From an uncultured Eubacterium sp. (GTDB lineage: Bacteria > Bacillota > Clostridia > Lachnospirales > Lachnospiraceae), in assembly GCA_904502145.1 (NCBI GenBank), contig CAJGDH010000026.1, forward strand, positions 1-13,334: 13,334 nt of DNA. Reading direction: 5' to 3'. The position numbers were made by a program, and so were the translations under genes. Numbering within the stretch: position 1 is the stretch's first letter; each line of letters starts with the position of its first letter. A model generated the notes under the pieces. That model was not told the DNA's origin and did no database searches. It worked only from the letters and a program-made list of their open reading frames with translations. Below are positions 1 to 6,680 of the stretch, piece by piece.

Positions 1-964
1 CGAGACCAGACGAAGGCAGATCGAAGACCGGTTTTCCTCTTTATCCAAAGAGGAGATCCGTTCCATAGAAGAAAAGAAAAATCAGCCGGAGACTCCGGAG
101 AAGGAGTCCGGACAGAAAGGACCCGGCTCCGGGCAGGAGGAACTTGCTGAGAAGCTCCGCCGCTGGAAGATCGGCGCAGGCCAGCAGGCCAGGGTCGACC
201 AGGAGATGGATCCGGGGATCAGAAATAAAGAGAGTTCTCCTTCAGAGGAGAAGAAGGTCGCTCTGTCAGGAGAAAACAAGGGAATCGACCCGAAGGAAGA
301 AAAGAAGCCTGCCTTTGTCGGGGAGTCTGATCTTTACGGAAAGCAGATGGAACTGGCGGATATCCCTGTTCTCTCCGAAGAAGCCAGACCGGGACACCGG
401 CTCATCGGTCAGGTATTCCTGACCTACTGGCTGATGGAATATGAAGATAAACTCTTTTTCGTGGACCAGCATGCTGCCCACGAGAAAGTCATGTATGAAA
501 AGATCAGGAAGGAGATCCGGGAGAAGAAGATCAGCAGCCAGCTGGTGGCACCGCCCCTGATCTTAAGCCTGAACATAAAGGAGCGGCAGAAGCTTGCCGC
601 CTGTATGGATGCCTTTGAAAGGCTGGGTTATTCCCTGGAGGAATTCGGAGGGGATGAATACTGCATCCGCGCGGTACCGGCGGACCTGATCGATCTCGAT
701 CAGCAGGATCTCTTCCTTGACCTGCTGGACAATATCGATGAAGTCACCGGGAAGATGAACCTGGATGCCCTGACGGACAAGATGGCTTCCATGGCCTGTA
801 AGGCAGCGGTAAAGGGCAACCAGCCCTTAAGCTTCGCGGAGATGGATGCCCTGATGGACCAGCTGATGGGACTGGAAGATCCCTATCAGTGCCCCCACGG
901 CAGGCCCACCATCATCTCCATGACCAGACAGGAACTGGAGAAGAAATTCCACCGTATTCAGTGA
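1..964 (+). CDS. mutL: DNA mismatch repair endonuclease MutL, C-terminal part (5' truncated by window edge)
   Basis: The reading frame is open from position 2 to the TGA at 962-964, giving about 320 residues; the N-terminal GHKL ATPase domain lies outside the window. The first ~120 residues are a charged, Lys/Glu/Pro-rich linker of low complexity, as expected between the two MutL domains. The dimerisation/nuclease domain then begins near 'GHRLIGQVF'. All metal-site motifs of nicking MutL proteins are visible: DQHAAHEKVMYE (matches DQHA-x2-E-x4-E, from 464), ACKAAVK (about 794), CPHGRP (about 890) and a terminal KKFHR (FxR motif). From the family, this protein nicks the nascent strand after MutS recognition and is guided by the beta clamp; the SQLVAPP stretch after the first motif is a candidate clamp contact (inference). 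It precedes miaA by ~50 bases, the usual Firmicutes neighbourhood. Catalytically competent by inspection. Confidence 0.96.
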   Translation, partial: ETRRRQIEDRFSSLSKEEIRSIEEKKNQPETPEKESGQKGPGSGQEELAEKLRRWKIGAGQQARVDQEMDPGIRNKESSPSEEKKVALSGENKGIDPKEEKKPAFVGESDLYGKQMELADIPVLSEEARPGHRLIGQVFLTYWLMEYEDKLFFVDQHAAHEKVMYEKIRKEIREKKISSQLVAPPLILSLNIKERQKLAACMDAFERLGYSLEEFGGDEYCIRAVPADLIDLDQQDLFLDLLDNIDEVTGKMNLDALTDKMASMACKAAVKGNQPLSFAEMDALMDQLMGLEDPYQCPHGRPTIISMTRQELEKKFHRIQ

Positions 965-1015
965 CCGCTGATTCGGTAAAAATATATGGTAAGACAAAAG
1001 AAAGAGAAGGAAAGT

Positions 1016-1996
1016 ATGCCGGAGCAGGGGATGCAGGACAAGAGAACAGAAGAGGGGAAGGAACCACTGGTGATCCTGACCGGACCCACCGCCGTGGGAA
1101 AGACCGGCCTGTCCATCGGTCTTGCCCGACGGATCGGGGGAGAGATCATCAGCGCGGATTCCATGCAGGTCTACCGGGGAATGGACATCGGTACGGCCAA
1201 GATCCGCCCGGAGGAGATGGAGGGGATCCGCCATTATCTGGTGGATATCCTTGATCCCGGGGAAGCCTTCAATGTGGTCCTTTTTCAGCAGATGGCCCGG
1301 GAGGCCATGGAGGAGATCCGCTCCAGGGGAAAGATCCCCATCCTGGTGGGAGGCACCGGATTCTACATCCAGGCTCTCCTGTACGATATTGATTTCTCGG
1401 ACCACGGGGATAAGGAAGACTACCGGAAAGAGCTTGCCCGGCTGGCGGAGGAGAAGGGGAGCGAATACCTTCATTCCCGCCTCGCCCAGGTGGATCCAGA
1501 GTATGCTTCCTCGGTCCACCACCACAACGTAAAAAGAGTGATCCGGGCTCTGGAATATTATCACGAGACCGGACAGAAGTTATCCGACCATAACCGTCAG
1601 CAGCAGGAGAAGATCTCCCCCTACAATTTTGCCTATTTTGTGCTGAACCATGACCGGCAGATCCTCTATGACCGGATCGACCGGAGGGTGGATCAGATGA
1701 TGGAAGAAGGACTTCCGGAGGAGGTCAGGAGACTTGCCGACCAAGGCTGTACCCCGGAGATGATCTCCATGCAGGGGCTCGGCTACAAGGAGTTTTTTGC
1801 CTGGTTTGACGGGGAGGCCACCCTTGAAGAGGTTACGGAGAGGATCAAACTGGAGACAAGAAGATTTGCGAAGAGGCAGCTGACCTGGTTCCGCAGGGAG
1901 AAGGAGGTCATCTGGATCAACAAGGGGGACTATGCTTCCGAGGAGGAGATCCTGGAGGATATGACCGGCCGGCTGCGAGAGAAGGGAATAATCTGA
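1016..1996 (+). CDS. miaA: tRNA dimethylallyltransferase MiaA
   Basis: MiaA transfers dimethylallyl from DMAPP to N6 of adenosine 37 in tRNAs reading UNN codons. With the start at 1016 the protein has 326 residues, normal for the family. Visible motifs, in order: P-loop GPTAVGKT (residues 23-30), SADSMQVYRGMDIGTAK (46 onward; Asp48 is the expected catalytic residue), a DPGEAFNV segment, LVGGTGFYIQAL, NVKRVIRALE, QGLGYKE, and TRRFAKRQLTWFR near the C-terminus. The ATG at 1016 is chosen because GAAGGAAAG lies just upstream; an in-frame ATG at 986 adds ten residues but has no Shine-Dalgarno sequence, and one at 1031 is also possible. The stop TGA shares its A with the ATG of the next gene, so translation of the two is probably coupled. 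Confidence 0.96.
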   Translation: MPEQGMQDKRTEEGKEPLVILTGPTAVGKTGLSIGLARRIGGEIISADSMQVYRGMDIGTAKIRPEEMEGIRHYLVDILDPGEAFNVVLFQQMAREAMEEIRSRGKIPILVGGTGFYIQALLYDIDFSDHGDKEDYRKELARLAEEKGSEYLHSRLAQVDPEYASSVHHHNVKRVIRALEYYHETGQKLSDHNRQQQEKISPYNFAYFVLNHDRQILYDRIDRRVDQMMEEGLPEEVRRLADQGCTPEMISMQGLGYKEFFAWFDGEATLEEVTERIKLETRRFAKRQLTWFRREKEVIWINKGDYASEEEILEDMTGRLREKGII

Positions 1997-3291
1997 TGCC
2001 TAAAGAGGACATTTTAAAGGAATATTACGTGAGCATGGGAATCTCTCCGGAGGTTTTTGATTTCTGCTCACAGATCGAAGATACATTGACCGGCCGGTTC
2101 AGGGAGATCGACCACATCGCCGAATGCAACCAGATGAAGGTGCTGGCCGCCATGAGAAAGAACCGGCTGAGTGAGGGCTGCCTGGCCCCCAGTACCGGTT
2201 ACGGTTACAATGACCTGGGCCGGGATACCCTGGAGAGGATCTACGCCGACGTGTTCGGCACGGAGGATGCCCTGGTGCGCCAGCAGATCACCTGCGGTAC
2301 CCACGCCCTGGCCCTGGCCCTGATGAGCCAGCTAAGGCCCGGGGACGAACTGCTTTCCCCGGTGGGAAAACCCTATGACACCCTGGAGGAGGTTATCGGT
2401 ATCCGTCCCTCCAGCGGCTCTCTTGCCGAGTACGGGATCAGTTACCGCCAGGTGGACCTCCTGGAGGACGGGAGTTTTGACTGGGAAGGGATCCGGCAGG
2501 CCATCAATGAGAAGACCAGGCTGGTGACCATCCAGCGTTCCAAAGGCTATGCCAGCAGGCCTACCCTGTCCGTGGACAGGATCGGGGAGCTGATCTCTTT
2601 TGTAAAGGGGATCAAACCTGATCTGATCTGTATGGTGGACAACTGTTACGGGGAGTTCGTGGAACTGAAGGAGCCCTCCCAGGTGGGGGCTGACCTGGTG
2701 GTGGGGTCCCTCATCAAGAATCCCGGAGGAGGCCTTGCCCCCATCGGCGGCTACCTCTGCGGGACAAAGGAATGTATCGAAAGAGCGGCCTACCGCCTGA
2801 CTTCCCCCGGACTGGGCAAGGAGGTGGGCGCGAGCCTGGGGATCACCCCAACCCTGACCCAGGGCCTTTTCCTGGCCCCCACCGTGGTGAAGGGCGCCCT
2901 GAAGGGAGCGATCTTTGCCGCCAACATCTACGAGAGATTAGGCTTCCGGGTCATACCTGACAACCGGGAGTCCCGCCATGATATCATCCAGGAAGTGGAG
3001 TTCCATGACCCAGACCTCCTGCAGGCTTTCTGTGTGGGGATCCAGGCCAGTGCTCCGGTGGACAGCTTCGTCCGGCCGGAACCCTGGGACATGCCCGGAT
3101 ATGACGCAAAGGTCATCATGGCGGCGGGGGCATTTGTCTCCGGCTCCTCCATCGAGCTCAGCGCGGACGGCCCCATGAAGGAGCCTTACGCGGTATATTT
3201 TCAGGGAGGACTCACCTGGGAACATGCCAAATACGGGATCATGATGTCCCTGCAGAAGATCTGTGAGACCGGAAAGGTCAGAGTATTGTAA
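1996..3291 (+). CDS. ynbB: PLP-dependent methionine gamma-lyase-like protein (YnbB / 'aluminium resistance protein' family)
   Basis: A 431-residue fold-type I PLP enzyme relative. The segment SLIKNPGGGLAPIGGYLCG places the probable PLP Schiff-base lysine at Lys241, preceded by a conserved VDNCYGEFVE segment whose Asp215 is the expected contact to the pyridine nitrogen. TCGTHALALAL near residue 95 fits the phosphate-binding region of this family. The family (Pfam Met_gamma_lyase, B. subtilis YnbB) is annotated either as cystathionine/methionine lyase-like or as aluminium resistance; the true substrate is not established, so I assign only PLP enzyme. The gene overlaps the miaA stop by one base (TGATG), with GAGAAGGGAA upstream as ribosome binding site. 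In B. subtilis ynbB also lies near miaA, which supports the identification. Codon use matches the neighbours. Confidence 0.88.
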   Translation: MPKEDILKEYYVSMGISPEVFDFCSQIEDTLTGRFREIDHIAECNQMKVLAAMRKNRLSEGCLAPSTGYGYNDLGRDTLERIYADVFGTEDALVRQQITCGTHALALALMSQLRPGDELLSPVGKPYDTLEEVIGIRPSSGSLAEYGISYRQVDLLEDGSFDWEGIRQAINEKTRLVTIQRSKGYASRPTLSVDRIGELISFVKGIKPDLICMVDNCYGEFVELKEPSQVGADLVVGSLIKNPGGGLAPIGGYLCGTKECIERAAYRLTSPGLGKEVGASLGITPTLTQGLFLAPTVVKGALKGAIFAANIYERLGFRVIPDNRESRHDIIQEVEFHDPDLLQAFCVGIQASAPVDSFVRPEPWDMPGYDAKVIMAAGAFVSGSSIELSADGPMKEPYAVYFQGGLTWEHAKYGIMMSLQKICETGKVRVL

Positions 3292-3308
3292 GGAATTCTG
3301 AAATTCCT
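3291..3308 (+). other. Small hairpin just after the ynbB-like gene
   Basis: AGGAATT (3291-3297), loop CTGA, AATTCCT (3302-3308): a perfect 7-bp inverted repeat overlapping the last base of the stop codon. It is AT-rich and lacks a following T-tract (TATCCCTATAC follows), so it is at best a weak 3'-end structure, not a convincing intrinsic terminator. Confidence 0.35.
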
Positions 3309-3313
3309 ATCCC

Positions 3314-3342
3314 TATACAAAGGATATTTTTTGTGTTAAGAT
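3314..3342 (+). promoter_or_regulatory. Candidate sigma-A promoter for radC and the mre/min cluster
   Basis: In the only clearly AT-rich intergenic stretch of the window, TATACA (3314-3319, 4 of 6 matches to TTGACA) is followed after a 17-base spacer by TAAGAT (3337-3342, 4 of 6 to TATAAT). TG at 3334-3335 makes the latter an extended -10. An overlapping alternative -10 is TACAAT at 3342-3347. The predicted start near 3350 leaves a short leader before radC. Spacing and composition support it; no experimental evidence. Confidence 0.45.
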
Positions 3343-3382
3343 ACAATTTGATGGATTGTGCCCTTTTGCCTGGAGAGCTTAA

Positions 3383-3388
3383 AGGAGG
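3383..3388 (+). promoter_or_regulatory. Strong ribosome binding site of radC
   Basis: AGGAGG is a full Shine-Dalgarno match, 6 bases before the ATG at 3395. It fixes the radC start. Confidence 0.8.
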
Positions 3389-3394
3389 CAAAGG

Positions 3395-4093
3395 ATGGGA
3401 CAACCTTTCTTACGTATGAAGGACCGGCCCCAAGGGGAGAGGCCCTACGAAAAATGCCTGGAATTCGGGGCGGAAGCCCTGTCTGACGGAGAGCTTCTGG
3501 CGGTGGTTTTGCGGAGCGGTACCAAAGAGTACACCTCCCTGGACCTTGCCTGGAAGCTGCTGGAAGTCCACCCCTCATACAAGGGGCTGGAGGGACTTCA
3601 CCATCTGGGTTACGAAGATTTTACCCGCATACCGGGGATCGGGTCGGTAAAAGCGGTCCAGCTGCTCTGCGTGCTCGAACTTTCGCGCAGGCTGTCCAGG
3701 ACCGGATTCGACCATGCCCCGGCATTTCACCAGCCGGAGGAGATCGCGGCCTGGTATATGGAGACCATGCGTCATCTGGACCACGAGAGGGTTCAGCTTC
3801 TTCTTCTCAACGGGCGGCACAGCCTGCTGAAGGAGATGACCCTGACCACCGGGGACGCGGCCAATGCCTACGTGCCGGTGAAAAACATTTTCCAGGAGGC
3901 CCTGCGGGCTCAGGCAGTCTATCTGGTCCTGGTCCACAACCACCCCTCGGGCAGCCCCCGGCCAAGCAGGGAAGACCTGCAGATCACCCAAAGGATAAAG
4001 GAAGCCGGGGAGATCCTGGGAATCACCCTGTCCGACCATATCATCATCGGGGACAGGTGCTACTACAGCATGAAGGAAGAAAATATACTTTAG
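3395..4093 (+). CDS. radC: RadC family JAB/MPN+ domain protein
   Basis: A 232-residue protein of normal RadC length. The N-terminal part carries the RPxERxxxxG-like opening (DRPQGERPYEK) and a helix-hairpin-helix (IPGIGSVKA, about 79-87). The C-terminal part is a JAB1/MPN+ metalloprotease-like domain with the JAMM signature H181-N-H183-P-S-G followed by PS and Asp194, so the zinc-site ligands are intact. The molecular function of RadC is unsettled: the original link to DNA repair was withdrawn for E. coli, and no substrate is known. It stands directly before mreB, an arrangement common in Firmicutes and many Gram-negatives. It is the first gene after the candidate promoter at 3314-3342, and only 27 bases separate it from mreB, so it probably heads the morphogenesis transcript. 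Confidence 0.95.
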   Translation: MGQPFLRMKDRPQGERPYEKCLEFGAEALSDGELLAVVLRSGTKEYTSLDLAWKLLEVHPSYKGLEGLHHLGYEDFTRIPGIGSVKAVQLLCVLELSRRLSRTGFDHAPAFHQPEEIAAWYMETMRHLDHERVQLLLLNGRHSLLKEMTLTTGDAANAYVPVKNIFQEALRAQAVYLVLVHNHPSGSPRPSREDLQITQRIKEAGEILGITLSDHIIIGDRCYYSMKEENIL

Positions 4094-4120
4094 AGGATTA
4101 CTACGAAAGGAGACACACGG

Positions 4121-5161
4121 ATGTCTGATAAAGTTTACGGAATAGATATGGGAACCAACTCGATCAAGATCAGCCAGAAGAATGCCGGTGTGGTTCTTCA
4201 CCAGAAGAACATGATTGCCATGGTGAGGAGGACCGAACCGCTGGCTCTCGGGGATGAAGCCTACGCCATGTATGAGAAGGCCCCCAAGAATATCGATGTG
4301 AAGAAGCCGGTGGTCAACGGAGTCATCGCGGATTTCAGTGCCATGCAGAGCATGATCCAGCTGTACTTCAAGGGATTCAAAGGCAAAAAGATGCCCGAGA
4401 ACCTGGTTGCCGGATCCAACTCCGAGTTCTACATCGCTGTTCCCACAGATATCACCGAGGTGGAGAAGAGGGCTTTCTTTGATGTGATCGCCAGCTCCTC
4501 CCTCAAGACCAAGAAGATCCGTCTTGTGGAGAAACCCATCGCGGATGCCATCGGCGCGGGGCTTGATGTCATGAACGCTACCGGACGTCTGGTGGTCAAT
4601 ATCGGGGCTGACACCACAGAGATCAGCCTGATCAGCCTGGGCGGCATCGTCCAGAGCAGACTGCTGAAGGTGGGAGGAACCAAGTTTGATGAGTCCATCC
4701 AGCAGGCAGTGAAGAAGAAACATAACCTGGTGATCGGCATGAAGAGTGCGGAGCGCCTTAAGATGAACCTGGCCAGCGGGATCAAGGAGGATGAGGAGAT
4801 CACATTTGATGTGATGGGCCGCAACCTGATCACCGGCCTTCCCAGCAAGGTTACGGTCACCAATCACCTGGTCTTTGACGCCATGTCCGAGAGTCTTTCC
4901 TCCATCATTGATTCCATCCGTTTCATTCTGGAGAAAACTCCGCCGGAACTGTCCATGGACATCATGCATGAAGGCGTCTGCATGACCGGAGGATCCACCC
5001 ACATCAAGAATCTTGACCTCCTCATCCAGCAGGAGACCGGCCTTGCCATCATGAAGATGGAAGATCCGGAGCTTACGGTGGCAAGGGGTCTTTGCATGAT
5101 CATGGAGAATCCGGAGTACGACCGCATGGCTTATAATTTCCAGGAGTCTTCCTTCCATTAA
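4121..5161 (+). CDS. mreB: MreB-family bacterial actin with altered ATPase site
   Basis: 346 residues, normal MreB length, between radC and mreC, preceded by AAAGGAGA at 8-9 bases spacing. MreB polymers on the inner membrane face orient the elongasome. Actin-fold motifs are recognisable: phosphate-1 GIDMGTNS (Asp9 kept), connect-1 VEKPIADAIGAGL (137 onward), phosphate-2 VVNIGADTTEISLISLGGIV (about 158-177), the segment SAERLKMNLASG, and adenosine motif TGGST (289-293). Three positions depart from canonical MreB: the catalytic Glu before Pro in 'EEP' is Lys138, the phosphate-2 Asp of DIGGGTT is Asn160 with GGG changed to GAD (162-164), and GGG(A) in the adenosine motif is GGST. Operon position argues for a real shape-determining role, but ATP hydrolysis is doubtful. 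It could be one of several MreB paralogues (an Mbl-like member). Confidence 0.9.
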   Translation: MSDKVYGIDMGTNSIKISQKNAGVVLHQKNMIAMVRRTEPLALGDEAYAMYEKAPKNIDVKKPVVNGVIADFSAMQSMIQLYFKGFKGKKMPENLVAGSNSEFYIAVPTDITEVEKRAFFDVIASSSLKTKKIRLVEKPIADAIGAGLDVMNATGRLVVNIGADTTEISLISLGGIVQSRLLKVGGTKFDESIQQAVKKKHNLVIGMKSAERLKMNLASGIKEDEEITFDVMGRNLITGLPSKVTVTNHLVFDAMSESLSSIIDSIRFILEKTPPELSMDIMHEGVCMTGGSTHIKNLDLLIQQETGLAIMKMEDPELTVARGLCMIMENPEYDRMAYNFQESSFH

Positions 5162-5182
5162 GATCAGTTAGGAGCTGAAAGG

Positions 5183-6052
5183 ATGAAAGAACGTAGAAAG
5201 ATAGATTTATCCCCCAGGGTTCTGCTGATCGTATTCACGGTCATCTGTCTCCTCCTGATCATCGTCAGCGCGATCTTCCGGAAGGCATCGAAGCCCCGGG
5301 CCTTCATCGCCGGGACCTTCATCGTTCCCATGCAGGACGGGATCAACTCCGTCGGGGCCTGGATCGATGATTATTTCGATTCCTTTGACAGTCTCAAGGA
5401 CCTGCAGAGGAAGAATGCGGAGCTGACCCAGCGGGTGGATGAACTGACCCAGCTGAATGAGAGCCTGAAGATCGACCAGACAGAGCTGGAGGATCTTCGG
5501 GGACTGCTTTCCCTGGATAAAAAATATACTGACTACACCAAAGTGGGTGCCCGGGTGATCAGCAACGGTTCTAACAACTGGTACCAGAATTTCGTGATCA
5601 ACAAGGGGTCCGACGACGGGATCAAAGAGAATATGAATGTCCTTGCCGGCTCGGGCCTGGTGGGGATCGTGACCGAGGTGGGAAAGAATTACGCCAAGGT
5701 CAGGTCCATCATCTCCGACGGGAGCAGCGTAAGTGCCATGTCCGTGGCCACTTCCGACACCTGCGTGGTCAAGGGCAACCCCCAGAGGATGGAGGAGAAG
5801 GGCTACATCGATGTCAGCTTCATCAGCAAGGACGCGGAGATGAAAGCCGGCGATGAACTGGTCACTTCACATATCAGTTCCAGGTATCTGCCCGGGCTCC
5901 TCATCGGAAATGTGAGGGACATCACCATCGATTCCACCAATCTGACCAAATCGGCCCATGTGACCCCTGTGGTGGATTTCCAGCATATCAAGCAGGTACT
6001 GGTGATCCTGGAGCTCAAGGAGGTCCCGGAGGATGCCGAGACAGTAGATTAA
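5183..6052 (+). CDS. mreC: Rod shape-determining protein MreC
   Basis: 289 residues with standard MreC architecture: a short basic cytoplasmic tail (KERRKIDLSPR), one membrane segment at about 13-32, a coiled coil at about 69-110 (LKDLQRKNAELTQRVDEL and on), then an extracellular double beta-barrel region with the conserved feel of NWYQNFVINKGSDDGI, GLVGIV and PGLLIGNV. MreC links cytoplasmic MreB to extracytoplasmic PBP2 and activates RodA-PBP2. TTAGGAG at 5168-5174 lies 8 bases before the ATG, and the gap after mreB is 21 bases. The 112-base spacer downstream is the longest within this cluster and contains two hairpins. Confidence 0.95.
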   Translation: MKERRKIDLSPRVLLIVFTVICLLLIIVSAIFRKASKPRAFIAGTFIVPMQDGINSVGAWIDDYFDSFDSLKDLQRKNAELTQRVDELTQLNESLKIDQTELEDLRGLLSLDKKYTDYTKVGARVISNGSNNWYQNFVINKGSDDGIKENMNVLAGSGLVGIVTEVGKNYAKVRSIISDGSSVSAMSVATSDTCVVKGNPQRMEEKGYIDVSFISKDAEMKAGDELVTSHISSRYLPGLLIGNVRDITIDSTNLTKSAHVTPVVDFQHIKQVLVILELKEVPEDAETVD

Positions 6053-6061
6053 AGAATAAAG

Positions 6062-6090
6062 GGGAGCGGGACAGAGCGTGTCCCGTTCCC
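6062..6090 (+). other. GC-rich 12-bp hairpin after mreC
   Basis: GGGAGCGGGACA (6062-6073), loop GAGCG, TGTCCCGTTCCC (6079-6090): a 12-bp stem with a single G-T pair. It begins 9 bases after the mreC stop. No T-tract follows (GTGAGAAGGC), so it does not have the form of an intrinsic terminator; an mRNA-stability or processing element is likelier. Confidence 0.6.
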
Positions 6091-6097
6091 GTGAGAA

Positions 6098-6139
6098 GGC
6101 GGAAAAAGACTCTGCAGACACAAGGATCTTCTTTCCGCC
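6098..6139 (+). other. Second hairpin in the mreC-mreD spacer
   Basis: GGCGGAAA (6098-6105) pairs with TTTCCGCC (6132-6139), and after a one-base bulge AAGA (6106-6109) pairs with TCTT (6127-6130). The loop holds the small palindrome TCTGCAGA (6111-6118). It is followed by ATTATCATATAAG and the mreD ribosome binding site, with no T-tract. Confidence 0.5.
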
Positions 6140-6164
6140 GATTATCATATAAGAGAGGACGGCT

Positions 6165-6680
6165 ATGAGAAGAATAATCGTCGCAGGGCTGGGTATCGTG
6201 CTCTGCTTTGTCTGTCAGACCGCGCTGTTCGGGCTGCTTAAGCTTGCGGACACAGCGCCGAATATCATGCTGATCCTCGTGTCATCCGTAGCGGTGATGA
6301 GAGGACAGAAGGAAGGGATGATCGTTGGCTTTTTCAGCGGTCTTCTTCTGGACGTCTTCTACAGCTCATACCTGGGCGTATTTGCCTTTATTTTTATGCT
6401 CTCAGGTTTCGTTGACGGGTTTTTCCACCGTATCTACTACTCCGAAGATACATTTCTCCCCCTGGTCCTGATCGCGGCCAACGATCTGGCCTACGGGTTT
6501 ATCATGTTTCTGGGGTACGGTCTGCTGAAGAACCATTTGCATATCTTTACTTACATCCGGAGGATCATCCTTCCGGAGATGGTCTATACTGTTGCAGTGG
6601 GAGTGATCTTCTACAGGATATTCCTCAGAGTCAACCAGTGGCTCGAACAGTATGAAAAAGGAAGTGTGGATTTTGTCTAG
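6165..6680 (+). CDS. mreD: Rod shape-determining membrane protein MreD
   Basis: 171 residues, strongly hydrophobic, with about five membrane segments. The MreD-typical segments APNIMLILVSSVAV (about 31-44) and GFFSGLLLDVFYSS (about 55-68) are clear. MreD is the integral membrane partner of MreC in the elongasome. AGAGGA at 6154-6159 sits 5 bases before the ATG. The 3' end overlaps the next gene by 29 bases if PBP2 starts at 6652, or by 8 bases if it starts at the TTG at 6673. Sequence conservation is low in this family, so recognition rests on hydropathy, those motifs and position between mreC and pbp2. Confidence 0.92.
   Translation: MRRIIVAGLGIVLCFVCQTALFGLLKLADTAPNIMLILVSSVAVMRGQKEGMIVGFFSGLLLDVFYSSYLGVFAFIFMLSGFVDGFFHRIYYSEDTFLPLVLIAANDLAYGFIMFLGYGLLKNHLHIFTYIRRIILPEMVYTVAVGVIFYRIFLRVNQWLEQYEKGSVDFV

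Noticed and set aside
986..1015. miaA start at ATG 986
   Set aside because: There is no Shine-Dalgarno sequence upstream of it, whereas ATG 1016 has GAAGGAAAG; the extra ten residues are outside the conserved fold. Not excluded entirely.
3291..3308. Inverted repeat after the ynbB-like gene as an intrinsic terminator
   Set aside because: The stem is AT-rich and short and no T-run follows, so it does not meet the form of a rho-independent terminator.
3575..5158. Long minus-strand open frame of 527 codons opposite radC and mreB
   Set aside because: It is the antisense shadow of two well-identified genes, is His/Gly/Leu-rich low-quality sequence with no recognisable domain, and has no ribosome binding site; GC-rich third positions create such frames.
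6125..6153. Promoter for mreD using TATAAG at 6148-6153
   Set aside because: No acceptable -35 lies 16-19 bases upstream, and the resulting transcript start would fall at or inside the ribosome binding site or start codon of mreD.
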